Source: Oxalobacteraceae bacterium UBA4003
GTDB taxonomy: Bacteria > Pseudomonadota > Gammaproteobacteria > Burkholderiales > Burkholderiaceae_D
DNA length: 64,000 bases
NCBI GenBank assembly: GCA_002384815.1
Contig: DGBN01000059.1
Coordinates: 41,049-105,048 of the forward strand
Direction: 5' to 3'
In this document: positions 27,201 through 34,629 of the stretch, one piece after another
Position numbering within the stretch: the first letter of the stretch is position 1
How the letters are laid out: every line of letters starts with the position of its first letter
Translations under genes and position numbers: made by a program
The notes under the pieces: model-generated
What the model was told of the DNA's origin: nothing
Database searches by the model: none
Seen by the model: only the letters and a program-made list of their open reading frames with translations

Positions 27201-27375
27201 TACGACGTTTTCGTAGTATGGTTATGGCAGTTGTTCAGAGTGTAAAGCTGCAAATTTTTTCTACTTTGCGCTGCTTACATAACACTTACAACCTAATTTT
27301 TATTAGGCATTTCCATCATCTCTAAAGACGGAAATGTTTGGTAGAAGTCTTGTCGTTAACCAATCAGGAGACAAA

Positions 27376-28455
27376 ATGGAACGCCGTTCATTCCTCAAGA
27401 AAGCAGCAGTAGGCGCATCGGCAGGTGCCGTTGCCGTGCCTTCTTTTGCACAAACCAATCCGACGATTAACTGGCGCCTGGCCTCCAGTTTCCCAAAATC
27501 GCTCGACACGATCTATGGTGCAGCCGATGTGTTCACCAAACGTGTTTCTCAACTGACCGACGGTAAATTCAATATCCGTCCTTTCGCCGGTGGCGAAATC
27601 GTTCCGGCGTTGCAAGTGATGGATGCCGTACAAGCAGGTACGGTTGAAATCGGTCACTCGGCTTCCTACTATTACTTCGGTAAAGATCCTACATTTGCAT
27701 TCGATGCAGTCGTACCTTTCGGCCTGACTTCGCGTCAGCAAACCGCATGGTTTGATCAAGGTGGCGGTCGTGAACTGACCCGCGACTTCTTCAAGGGTTA
27801 TGGCATCGTCAATTTCCTGGGCGGTAATACCGGTACCCAGATGGGTGGCTGGTTCCGTAAAGAGATCAAGGAAGTAAAAGATCTGAATGGCTTGAAAATG
27901 CGTATCGGCGGTTTCGCCGGCCGTGTCATGCAGCACCTCGGCGTGGTGCCGCAACAGATCGCTGGCGGTGATATTTATCCTGCGCTGGAAAAAGGCACGA
28001 TCGATGCTGCCGAATGGATCGGGCCTTACGATGACGAAAAACTCGGCTTCAACAAGGTTGCACCGTTCTACTACACGCCAGGCTGGTGGGAACCAAGTCT
28101 GCAACTGTCGTTCTACATCGGCACCAAAGAATGGGAAAAGCTGCCTAAGCAGTATCAGGCTGCAGTAGAAGCTGCTTCTTACGAAGCGCACGTTGTGATG
28201 CAAGCGCAGTATGATGCACGCAATCCAGCTGCCCTGGCACGTCTGCTGAAGAATGGCGTCAAGTTGCGCCAGTTCTCCAAACCTATCATGGAAGCATGCT
28301 ACAAGGCTGCCGTGAAAACGATGGATGAAGAAGCTGCAAAGAATGCCAAGTTCAAAAAGATCTACGAGCCATGGAAGCGTTTCCGTCAGGATCAGAACCA
28401 ATGGGCTTCAGTTGCTGAAGCGCCGATTCAGAATTTCATGATCGGTCGTAAATAG
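27376..28455 (+). CDS. TRAP transporter periplasmic binding protein, TakP-like
   Basis: 359-residue DctP-type solute receptor exported by the Tat system: twin-arginine ERRSFLKKAA, hydrophobic stretch, cleavage after SFA near 25. The mature sequence (WRLASSFPKSLDTIYG, GGNTGTQMGGWFRKEI, RIGGFAGRVM, GGDIYPALEKGTIDAAEW) matches my memory of Rhodobacter sphaeroides TakP, which binds 2-oxo monocarboxylates such as pyruvate. A 2-oxo acid ligand is therefore inferred. ATG 27376 follows CAGGAG (27365-27370); a frame 14 codons upstream is ignored. The matching permease genes are on the opposite strand, converging on this gene. Confidence 0.9.
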   Translation: MERRSFLKKAAVGASAGAVAVPSFAQTNPTINWRLASSFPKSLDTIYGAADVFTKRVSQLTDGKFNIRPFAGGEIVPALQVMDAVQAGTVEIGHSASYYYFGKDPTFAFDAVVPFGLTSRQQTAWFDQGGGRELTRDFFKGYGIVNFLGGNTGTQMGGWFRKEIKEVKDLNGLKMRIGGFAGRVMQHLGVVPQQIAGGDIYPALEKGTIDAAEWIGPYDDEKLGFNKVAPFYYTPGWWEPSLQLSFYIGTKEWEKLPKQYQAAVEAASYEAHVVMQAQYDARNPAALARLLKNGVKLRQFSKPIMEACYKAAVKTMDEEAAKNAKFKKIYEPWKRFRQDQNQWASVAEAPIQNFMIGRK

Positions 28456-28471
28456 GCTGTTCTTGTTGTAT

Positions 28472-28503
28472 AAAAAACGCAGGGCATTTGCCCTGCGTTT
28501 TTT
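28472..28503. terminator. First bidirectional terminator between TRAP receptor and permease genes
   Basis: ACGCAGGGC (28477-28485), loop ATTT, GCCCTGCGT (28490-28498), with A6 before and T6 after; perfect and usable in both directions. Confidence 0.93.
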
Positions 28504-28570
28504 ATCGTCTGTAGACAAGCACGCCAATTGCAGTAAAAAGCAGCAGCAGATTACTGCCTGTATCAGGCAT

Positions 28571-28603
28571 AAAAAATCCCGCATTATTCATGCGGGATTT
28601 TTT
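28571..28603. terminator. Second bidirectional terminator between TRAP genes
   Basis: ATCCCGCAT (28576-28584), five-base loop, ATGCGGGAT (28590-28598), with A- and T-runs on the flanks. It lies 15 bases past the DctM stop. Together with the first, it isolates the two converging TRAP units. Confidence 0.93.
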
Positions 28604-28618
28604 GTGGGCTGGAGCTCT

Positions 28619-30313
28619 TTACTTTGGATCGTCAGTAGAGAAGTTCAGCGGCTGCATATCATCAGAAGTTTCTTGCGGTGCATCACTGCTGCTTGAAAAA
28701 TTCAATTCCATACCACCGCGCGCACCATATTCCTGGCCTCCACCCATATCGATCTGGAGTTCGATTTTTTCCTTCATATCGGTTTTCTTGTCCACCGAGA
28801 TCAGTTGAGGGAAGGCGATGATCAATGTGACCATGATCACTTGAATCACGACAAACGGCACTGAACCCCAGTAAATGTCTGAAGTCTTCACCTCTTTGGG
28901 TGCCACCGATCTCAGATAGAACAAGGCAAAACCGAACGGTGGATGCATGAACGAGGTTTGCATGTTCACACTCAGCAGTACGCCGAACCAGATCAGGTCG
29001 ATTCCCATTTTTTCCGCGACCGGGCCGACCAGTGGCACCAGAATGAATGCGAGTTCAAAGAAATCGAGGAAGAAGGCGAGGCCGAAGAACAGGATGTTGA
29101 CCACGATCAGGAAGCCGGCGGCACCACCTGGCAGTGAGGTCAGCAGGTGTTCTACCCACAGATCGCCATTGACGCCGCGGAAGATCAAGCCGAATACGCT
29201 GGATCCGATCAGGATGAACATGACGAAGCAGGACAGACGTGAAGTCGAGTTCATCGCCTGCTTCAGCAAACTCCATGTCAAGCGACGGTTCATCAATGCC
29301 AGCACGAGTGCGCCCAATGCGCCCATGCCACCACCTTCAGTCGGTGTTGCAATACCGACAAAAATCGTGCCGAGCACCAGGAAAATCAGGGCCAGCGGTG
29401 GCACCAGCACGAACACCACTTGCTCTGCGATCCGCGACAGCAGACCCAATTTCATTTTGCGATTGACGTATGCAATCAGAAAGGCACCGGCAACACTCAG
29501 TGTCGCAGCGTAAATAATACCTTCATCGGCATGCAGGTTTGGATTGCTGGCCAGCAGCAGTTCTTCAATCACGAAGCAGGCAACAACGGTGCCAATGATC
29601 AATACGAACAGGGAAAGGACGCCGCTTTTGCCGTCTGCTTGCCGCAGATTGCGTGCCTCCACCGGCAAGGCAGGTACCCAGTTTGGTTTGATGAACGAGA
29701 TGATCACTATGTAACCCACGTACATTGCCGTCAACATCAAGCCCGGACCGAAAGCAGCCTGGTACATATCGCCGACTGAGCGCCCCAGTTGATCGGCCAT
29801 GACGATCAATACCAGCGATGGCGGCATGATTTGCGCCAGTGTGCCGGATGCGGCAATGACGCCAGTAGCGATTTTTTTATCGTAACCGTAGCGCAGCATG
29901 ACGGGTAGCGAGATCAGGCCCATCGAGATGACGGAAGCAGCGACCACGCCGGTGGTTGCCGCCAGCAAGGCGCCGACAAAAATAACCGCATAGGCAACGC
30001 CGCCGCGCAAAGGCCCGAACAGCTGGCCGATGGTATCGAGTAAATCCTCGGCCATGCCGGAGCGTTCCAGTATCAGCCCCATGAAGGTGAAGAATGGAAT
30101 TGCCAGCAGCGTGTCGTTGGACATGATGCCGAAAATACGATTTGGCAATGCCTGCAGCAACTCGGGTTTCAGCAAACCGAGTTCGATGCCGACCAGGCCG
30201 AAAAACAAACCGTTGGCGGCGAGAGAAAAGGCAACCGGAAAACCGGATAGCAAAAATACGACCAGTGCGCCGAACATGATAGGCGCCAAGTTCGCAATGA
30301 AAAATTCAGTCAT
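28619..30313 (-). CDS. TRAP transporter large permease (DctM)
   Basis: 564-residue inner-membrane subunit that moves substrate with sodium, working with DctQ and a periplasmic receptor. About 12-14 helices; the family segments IPFFTFMGLILERSGMAEDLLD and LAATTGVVAASVISMGLISLP are clear. It is longer than the common 425-residue DctM because of an extended middle and a soluble C-terminal tail of about 60 residues, acidic and Ser-rich, containing ELNFS and PLNFS. Long DctM forms go with TakP-type receptors. It follows dctQ by 15 bases. Confidence 0.92.
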   Translation of the reverse strand: MTEFFIANLAPIMFGALVVFLLSGFPVAFSLAANGLFFGLVGIELGLLKPELLQALPNRIFGIMSNDTLLAIPFFTFMGLILERSGMAEDLLDTIGQLFGPLRGGVAYAVIFVGALLAATTGVVAASVISMGLISLPVMLRYGYDKKIATGVIAASGTLAQIMPPSLVLIVMADQLGRSVGDMYQAAFGPGLMLTAMYVGYIVIISFIKPNWVPALPVEARNLRQADGKSGVLSLFVLIIGTVVACFVIEELLLASNPNLHADEGIIYAATLSVAGAFLIAYVNRKMKLGLLSRIAEQVVFVLVPPLALIFLVLGTIFVGIATPTEGGGMGALGALVLALMNRRLTWSLLKQAMNSTSRLSCFVMFILIGSSVFGLIFRGVNGDLWVEHLLTSLPGGAAGFLIVVNILFFGLAFFLDFFELAFILVPLVGPVAEKMGIDLIWFGVLLSVNMQTSFMHPPFGFALFYLRSVAPKEVKTSDIYWGSVPFVVIQVIMVTLIIAFPQLISVDKKTDMKEKIELQIDMGGGQEYGARGGMELNFSSSSDAPQETSDDMQPLNFSTDDPK

Positions 30314-30328
30314 GAGTGTTCCTGGCGA

Positions 30329-30913
30329 TCAGTTAATGTGATTGGCAGCTTTGATCGCCGCAATTTCTTCTTCCGGTGTAGCGGCTTGCTTCTCGAATGC
30401 GCTGGCCGGAACCAGGCCTTTCAGATAGCCGATACGCTTGATGATTTCCGATATGCCTTGCAGAGCCAGCAGGAAAAAGCCGATCGGGATCAACAATTTG
30501 ACCGGCCAGACGATCAAGCCGCCGGCATTACTGGAGACTTCCTGGCTTTGAATCGAAATCCAGGCGTAAGGCGTGCCGTAATACAGGATCAGAAGCGTAG
30601 CCGGCATCAGGAAGACGATGAAGCCGATCAGGTCGATCCAGACTTGCGTACGTTTGGAAAAATGAGAAACGATGACATCGATGCGCACGTGTTCGTTACG
30701 ACGCAAGGTGTAGGAGGTTGCGAGCAAAAAGATGGCGGAAAATAAATACCACTGAATTTCCAGCCAGCCATTCGAGCTCATATTGAAAACATAGCGAATC
30801 ACAGCATTGCCGCTGCAGATGAGGACGGCAAGCAGCAAAGCCCAGCTAATGCCGTGGCCAATTCTTTCATTGAGATCATCAATGAATCGCGAGAGCGATA
30901 GTAAAAAAGACAT
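30329..30913 (-). CDS. TRAP transporter small permease (DctQ)
   Basis: 194-residue four-helix membrane subunit that scaffolds DctM. The signature WLEIQWYLFSAIFLLATSYTL followed by RRNEHVRIDV is diagnostic of DctQ. ATG 30913 follows GGAGAC by nine bases; the frame extends 37 codons further upstream but that part is low-complexity and lacks a ribosome site. First gene of the minus-strand TRAP permease unit, so its promoter must lie within 30914-31170. Confidence 0.9.
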   Translation of the reverse strand: MSFLLSLSRFIDDLNERIGHGISWALLLAVLICSGNAVIRYVFNMSSNGWLEIQWYLFSAIFLLATSYTLRRNEHVRIDVIVSHFSKRTQVWIDLIGFIVFLMPATLLILYYGTPYAWISIQSQEVSSNAGGLIVWPVKLLIPIGFFLLALQGISEIIKRIGYLKGLVPASAFEKQAATPEEEIAAIKAANHIN

Positions 30914-31173
30914 TATTTTTGTCTCCAGATTGAAATTGAATAAAACATAAGCCTGGGTTTTTTTTCTTGTTCCCGTGCATCGCTTTTTGCTTGTTATGCG
31001 CTGATACTTTTGGAATATATACATCTACCCCATTCTCATAAACGAGAAGATACAGTCTTTAGCTGACACCAACATTACATAGCTTGAATGAACGCTGGTG
31101 ATTGCATGGTTTTCCTCGAAAAATACGTGTGCTTTCAAACAGTCGGCAAGTGAAAAGCAGATAAGACGCAGAT
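30914..31173. other. Upstream region of the TRAP permease genes
   Basis: 260 bases between dctQ and the argH terminator. It should hold the dctQM promoter. I see AT-rich patches near 31010-31030 but no convincing hexamer pair, and no small gene. Confidence 0.4.
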
Positions 31174-31208
31174 AAAAAAATCTCTGGATTTTTGAGGGCC
31201 CAGAGATT
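31174..31208 (-). terminator. Terminator of argH
   Basis: On the minus strand AATCTCTGG pairs with CCAGAGATT (31179-31187 with 31200-31208) and is followed by a T7 run; it starts 26 bases after the argH stop. Confidence 0.88.
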
Positions 31209-31233
31209 CAGTGAAACATTTGTCAACCTTGCA

Positions 31234-32628
31234 TCAAGCTAATCTGGCGCGATGCCGCGCGATGGCCGCTCGTACCTGTTGCGGCGCGGTGCCACCAACA
31301 TGATTGCGTGCTGCAACGGAACCTTCCAGTGTGAGCACTTCGAAAATATCAGCTTCGATCAATCTGGAAAAAACATGCATTTCTTCCAGCGTCAGATCGC
31401 TCAGATCGCAGCCGCGATCGACGCAGGCGCGTACTGCATGTGCCACTGCTTCATGCGCATCGCGGAAGGGCAAACCTTTTTTCACCAGATAGTCGGCCAG
31501 ATCGGTAGCGGTTGCATAACCTTGCAAGGCCGCGGCGCGCATTGCATCAGGTTTCACCGTAATGCCAGTGGCCATGTCGGCAAAGATGCGCAGCGTATCG
31601 ATGACGGTATCGACGGTATCGAACAAGGGTTCTTTATCTTCCTGATTGTCCTTGTTGTAAGCCAGTGGCTGACCTTTCATCAAGGTCAGTAGTGCGATCA
31701 GGTGGCCGTTAACGCGACCGGTCTTGCCGCGTGCCAGTTCCGGTACATCAGGATTTTTCTTTTGCGGCATGATGGACGAGCCGGTGCAGAAACGATCGGC
31801 GATATCGATGAAGCCGACGCGCGGACTCATCCAGATCACCAGTTCTTCCGACATGCGCGACACGTGGGTCATGATCAGTGCTGCAGCGGCGCAGAATTCG
31901 ATTGCAAAGTCGCGATCTGAAACTGCATCCAGCGAATTGTGGCAGACATCATCAAATCCCAGCGTTTTTGCCACGCGTTCGCGGTCGATAGGGAAGGTGG
32001 TGCCGGCCAGCGCCGCCGCGCCCAGTGGCAGGCGGTTGACGCGCTTGCGGCAATCCTGCATGCGCTCGTCATCGCGGCTGAACATTTCCACATAAGCAAG
32101 CATGTGATGGCCGAAGGTAATCGGTTGCGCGACTTGCATATGTGTGAAGCCGGGCAGGATGGTGTCGGCGTGTTTTTCTGCCAGATTCAGCAGCGCCAGA
32201 CGCAGATCGCGCAGCAGACCGACGATATTGTCGATTTCACTGCGGACGTATAAACGAATGTCGGTTGCAACCTGATCGTTACGCGAACGGCCTGTATGCA
32301 GACGTTTGCCGGCATCGCCGACCAGTTCGGTCAGGCGTTTTTCAATGTTCAGATGCACGTCTTCCAGATCCAGCAGCCATTCAAATTTGCCGACAGCTAT
32401 TTCTTCCAGAATTTGCGCCATGCCGCGTTTGATTTCCGCGTGGTCTTCCTGACTGATGATATTCTGATGCGCCAGCATCTCCGCATGTGCGAGTGAACCC
32501 TGGATATCGACTTGCGCCAGACGCTTGTCGAAAAATACCGAGGCGGTGTAACGCTTGACGAGATCCGAAACGGGTTCGTTGAAGCGAGCCGACCAGGCCT
32601 CGCTTTTTTTGGAGAGTTGTGCTGTCAT
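31234..32628 (-). CDS. argH: Argininosuccinate lyase
   Basis: Last enzyme of arginine synthesis, cleaving argininosuccinate to arginine and fumarate. The 464-residue protein shows the fumarase/aspartase superfamily signature GSSIMPQKKNPD near residues 280-291 with the catalytic serine, and HTGRSRNDQVATD near 110-122. It is monocistronic with its own terminator, and divergent from the sensor kinase gene by 79 bases. Placement of argH next to an algZ-algR-type pair and hemC matches the Pseudomonas gene order. Confidence 0.97.
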   Translation of the reverse strand: MTAQLSKKSEAWSARFNEPVSDLVKRYTASVFFDKRLAQVDIQGSLAHAEMLAHQNIISQEDHAEIKRGMAQILEEIAVGKFEWLLDLEDVHLNIEKRLTELVGDAGKRLHTGRSRNDQVATDIRLYVRSEIDNIVGLLRDLRLALLNLAEKHADTILPGFTHMQVAQPITFGHHMLAYVEMFSRDDERMQDCRKRVNRLPLGAAALAGTTFPIDRERVAKTLGFDDVCHNSLDAVSDRDFAIEFCAAAALIMTHVSRMSEELVIWMSPRVGFIDIADRFCTGSSIMPQKKNPDVPELARGKTGRVNGHLIALLTLMKGQPLAYNKDNQEDKEPLFDTVDTVIDTLRIFADMATGITVKPDAMRAAALQGYATATDLADYLVKKGLPFRDAHEAVAHAVRACVDRGCDLSDLTLEEMHVFSRLIEADIFEVLTLEGSVAARNHVGGTAPQQVRAAIARHRARLA

Positions 32629-32707
32629 AATTGGTTCCTGATGAATACGCGATTATAGATCAACCCAAGCTCCCAATCCCACACCCAGCCGTGATAAATC
32701 CTTAACC

Positions 32708-33754
32708 ATGCAGCCATTGTCAGATCCCGCGCCGGCAAAGCCTATCGAGGTAGTGATCCCCGATTGTTGCAACATCGGCATCATGGTCAAGTCGCTGCTG
32801 CTCGTCAACGGCGTTGTACTGACGGTGATGTTGATCAATGCGTCCAGTGTGTATGCCGGTTTGCTGGCCTTTGTTGAGGCGTCCATGCTGGTTGAACTGG
32901 CCAGCCTGCTGTCCTTGTTTGGTTTGTGCGGCTTGCGCCGCCTGGTCAAGACCATTCCACCGTGGGGGCAGCGTCTGGCCTGCGCCTTGCTGCCGGCGGC
33001 GATTACCGGCTTGATCATTCATTATTTGCTCAACGATGCAAACGGCATGATCAGCCTGAGTCGGCTATCGGCGCCGGAGGGTGTTGTTTGCGCAGCACTG
33101 TTCGGTATCAGTTTGCAGCACTATTTCGAATTACGTACACGCGCCTTTTCACCTGCGCTGGCCGAGGCACGACTGCAGGCATTGCAGGCTCGCATACGCC
33201 CCCACTTTCTGTTCAACAGTCTGAATGCGGTGTTGTCGCTGATACGCACCGAGCCACGGCGAGCAGAAAGCACACTGGAAGATATGGCGGATCTATTCCG
33301 CATCCTGATGCGAGATGCGCGCGACATTACGACGCTGGGCAACGAAATACGGATAGGCATGCAATACCTGTCGATAGAAAAAATCAGGCTGGGCGAACGA
33401 TTGCAGGTCATATGGGATATGGAAAATATTTCCGGTGACAGCTTGCAGCGGGCGACCGTGCCGGCATTGCTGTTGCAACCTCTGCTGGAAAATGCCGTGC
33501 ATTACGGCGTCGAGCCTTCGACCGATGCGGCGCTGATCAGTATTTCCATCAGTCGCGTACGTGATCGCATCGAGGTCGTGATGAGCAATCCCTTTCACGC
33601 CGGAACAGTGTCGACCGGCAATCACATGGCGCTGGATAATATCCGCGAACGCCTGACGCTTTTATACGATATGGAGGCGCAATTGACGACGCAGGTGGTG
33701 GAAGGGCAATTCAGATTGCAGCTTCATTTTCCCTATCGCAAGGCGAGCGCATGA
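32708..33754 (+). CDS. algZ: LytS/AlgZ-family sensor histidine kinase
   Basis: 348-residue membrane kinase of the HisKA_7TM-free LytS/YehU type. Four hydrophobic helices (about 28-140) form the sensor. The phosphoacceptor H166 lies in the family motif RIRPHFLFNSLN, and the ATPase domain follows with LLQPLLENAVHYGV (N box) and a short GDNIRERL-like LDNIRERLTLLY. It overlaps the regulator gene (ATGA at 33751-33754), so the two form a two-component system. In Pseudomonas the AlgZ/FimS-AlgR pair controls alginate and twitching; no such targets are visible here, so the regulon is unknown. Confidence 0.85.
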   Translation: MQPLSDPAPAKPIEVVIPDCCNIGIMVKSLLLVNGVVLTVMLINASSVYAGLLAFVEASMLVELASLLSLFGLCGLRRLVKTIPPWGQRLACALLPAAITGLIIHYLLNDANGMISLSRLSAPEGVVCAALFGISLQHYFELRTRAFSPALAEARLQALQARIRPHFLFNSLNAVLSLIRTEPRRAESTLEDMADLFRILMRDARDITTLGNEIRIGMQYLSIEKIRLGERLQVIWDMENISGDSLQRATVPALLLQPLLENAVHYGVEPSTDAALISISISRVRDRIEVVMSNPFHAGTVSTGNHMALDNIRERLTLLYDMEAQLTTQVVEGQFRLQLHFPYRKASA

Positions 33755-34557
33755 TGCCGCGCATCTTCATAGTCGATGATGAAGCACCGGCGCGTGCGCG
33801 CCTGACGACGCTGCTGTCGGACATCGCTGTCGAATGTCCGCATGAGCTGGTAGGCGAAGCGTCACAGGCGCAGCAGGCGCTGGACAGGATTGCCGAACTG
33901 GCACCGGACATCGTGCTGCTGGATGTGCAAATGCCCGGCATGACTGGAATCGAAATGGCGGCACATCTGGCACAGAGTGAAGCGGCGGCACCGGCGATCA
34001 TATTCGTCACCGCCTATGACGAATATGCGTTGCAGGCTTTCGAGGTGCATGCGCTCGACTATCTGCTCAAACCGGTGCGCGCTGCGCGTCTGGCGGAAGC
34101 GATCCGGCGCGTGCATGTCTTGAAACAGCCCGCAGGAACGCGCAAGAAATTGATTGCAGATGTGGCTGGCACGCTGCAAACCGTGCGCAGGAATTTCTCG
34201 GTACAGGAACGCGGACGCCTGTTACTGGTACCCGTAAACGAGGTGTTGTATCTGAAGGCGGAAGCGAAATACGTTACCTTGCGCACACGTGAGCGCGAAT
34301 ATCTGCTGGAGGGCACATTGTCTGCGCTGGAACAGGAATTTCCCCGGCAATTCATACGTGTGCATCGCAATGCGCTGGTCGCGCGTCATGCGATTGCCGG
34401 CGTGGAGCGCGGCCAGCAGCCGGTGGATATGGAAAACGATGGCAATAACGATGGCGATCGCGCACAGGAGTCATGGCAAGTGATTTTGCACGGCATCAGC
34501 GATCGTCTGCCGATTTCACGACGTCAGTGGCCGGCAGTCAAAACTCTGGTTCGATAG
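33751..34557 (+). CDS. algR: LytTR-family response regulator (AlgR-like)
   Basis: 268-residue regulator. The receiver domain has acidic pocket D9-D10, phospho-acceptor D58 (LLDVQMPG) and K107 (YLLKPV). The LytTR DNA-binding domain starts near 165 and includes VLYLKAEAKYVTLRT and FIRVHRNALVARHAI. Between its last strands is a polar insert rich in Asp/Asn (about 224-241, MENDGNNDGDRAQ) not usual in the family. Translated by overlap with the kinase gene. A strong terminator follows, before ppc on the other strand. Confidence 0.87.
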   Translation: MMPRIFIVDDEAPARARLTTLLSDIAVECPHELVGEASQAQQALDRIAELAPDIVLLDVQMPGMTGIEMAAHLAQSEAAAPAIIFVTAYDEYALQAFEVHALDYLLKPVRAARLAEAIRRVHVLKQPAGTRKKLIADVAGTLQTVRRNFSVQERGRLLLVPVNEVLYLKAEAKYVTLRTREREYLLEGTLSALEQEFPRQFIRVHRNALVARHAIAGVERGQQPVDMENDGNNDGDRAQESWQVILHGISDRLPISRRQWPAVKTLVR

Positions 34558-34582
34558 CGGCATTCACCGGTGTTCATGCGAT

Positions 34583-34612
34583 AAAAAAGGAAGCGCATGC
34601 GCTTCCTTTTTT
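34583..34612. terminator. Bidirectional terminator between algR-like gene and ppc
   Basis: GGAAGCGCATGCGCTTCC is a perfect palindrome flanked by A6 and T6, placed between the two converging genes. Confidence 0.92.
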
Positions 34613-34629
34613 GTTGCTGCAGAGGCTGC

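Noticed and set aside
27388..28401. 337-codon open frame antisense to the TRAP receptor
   Set aside because: The plus strand has signal peptide, ribosome site and strong family match; the antisense product resembles nothing.
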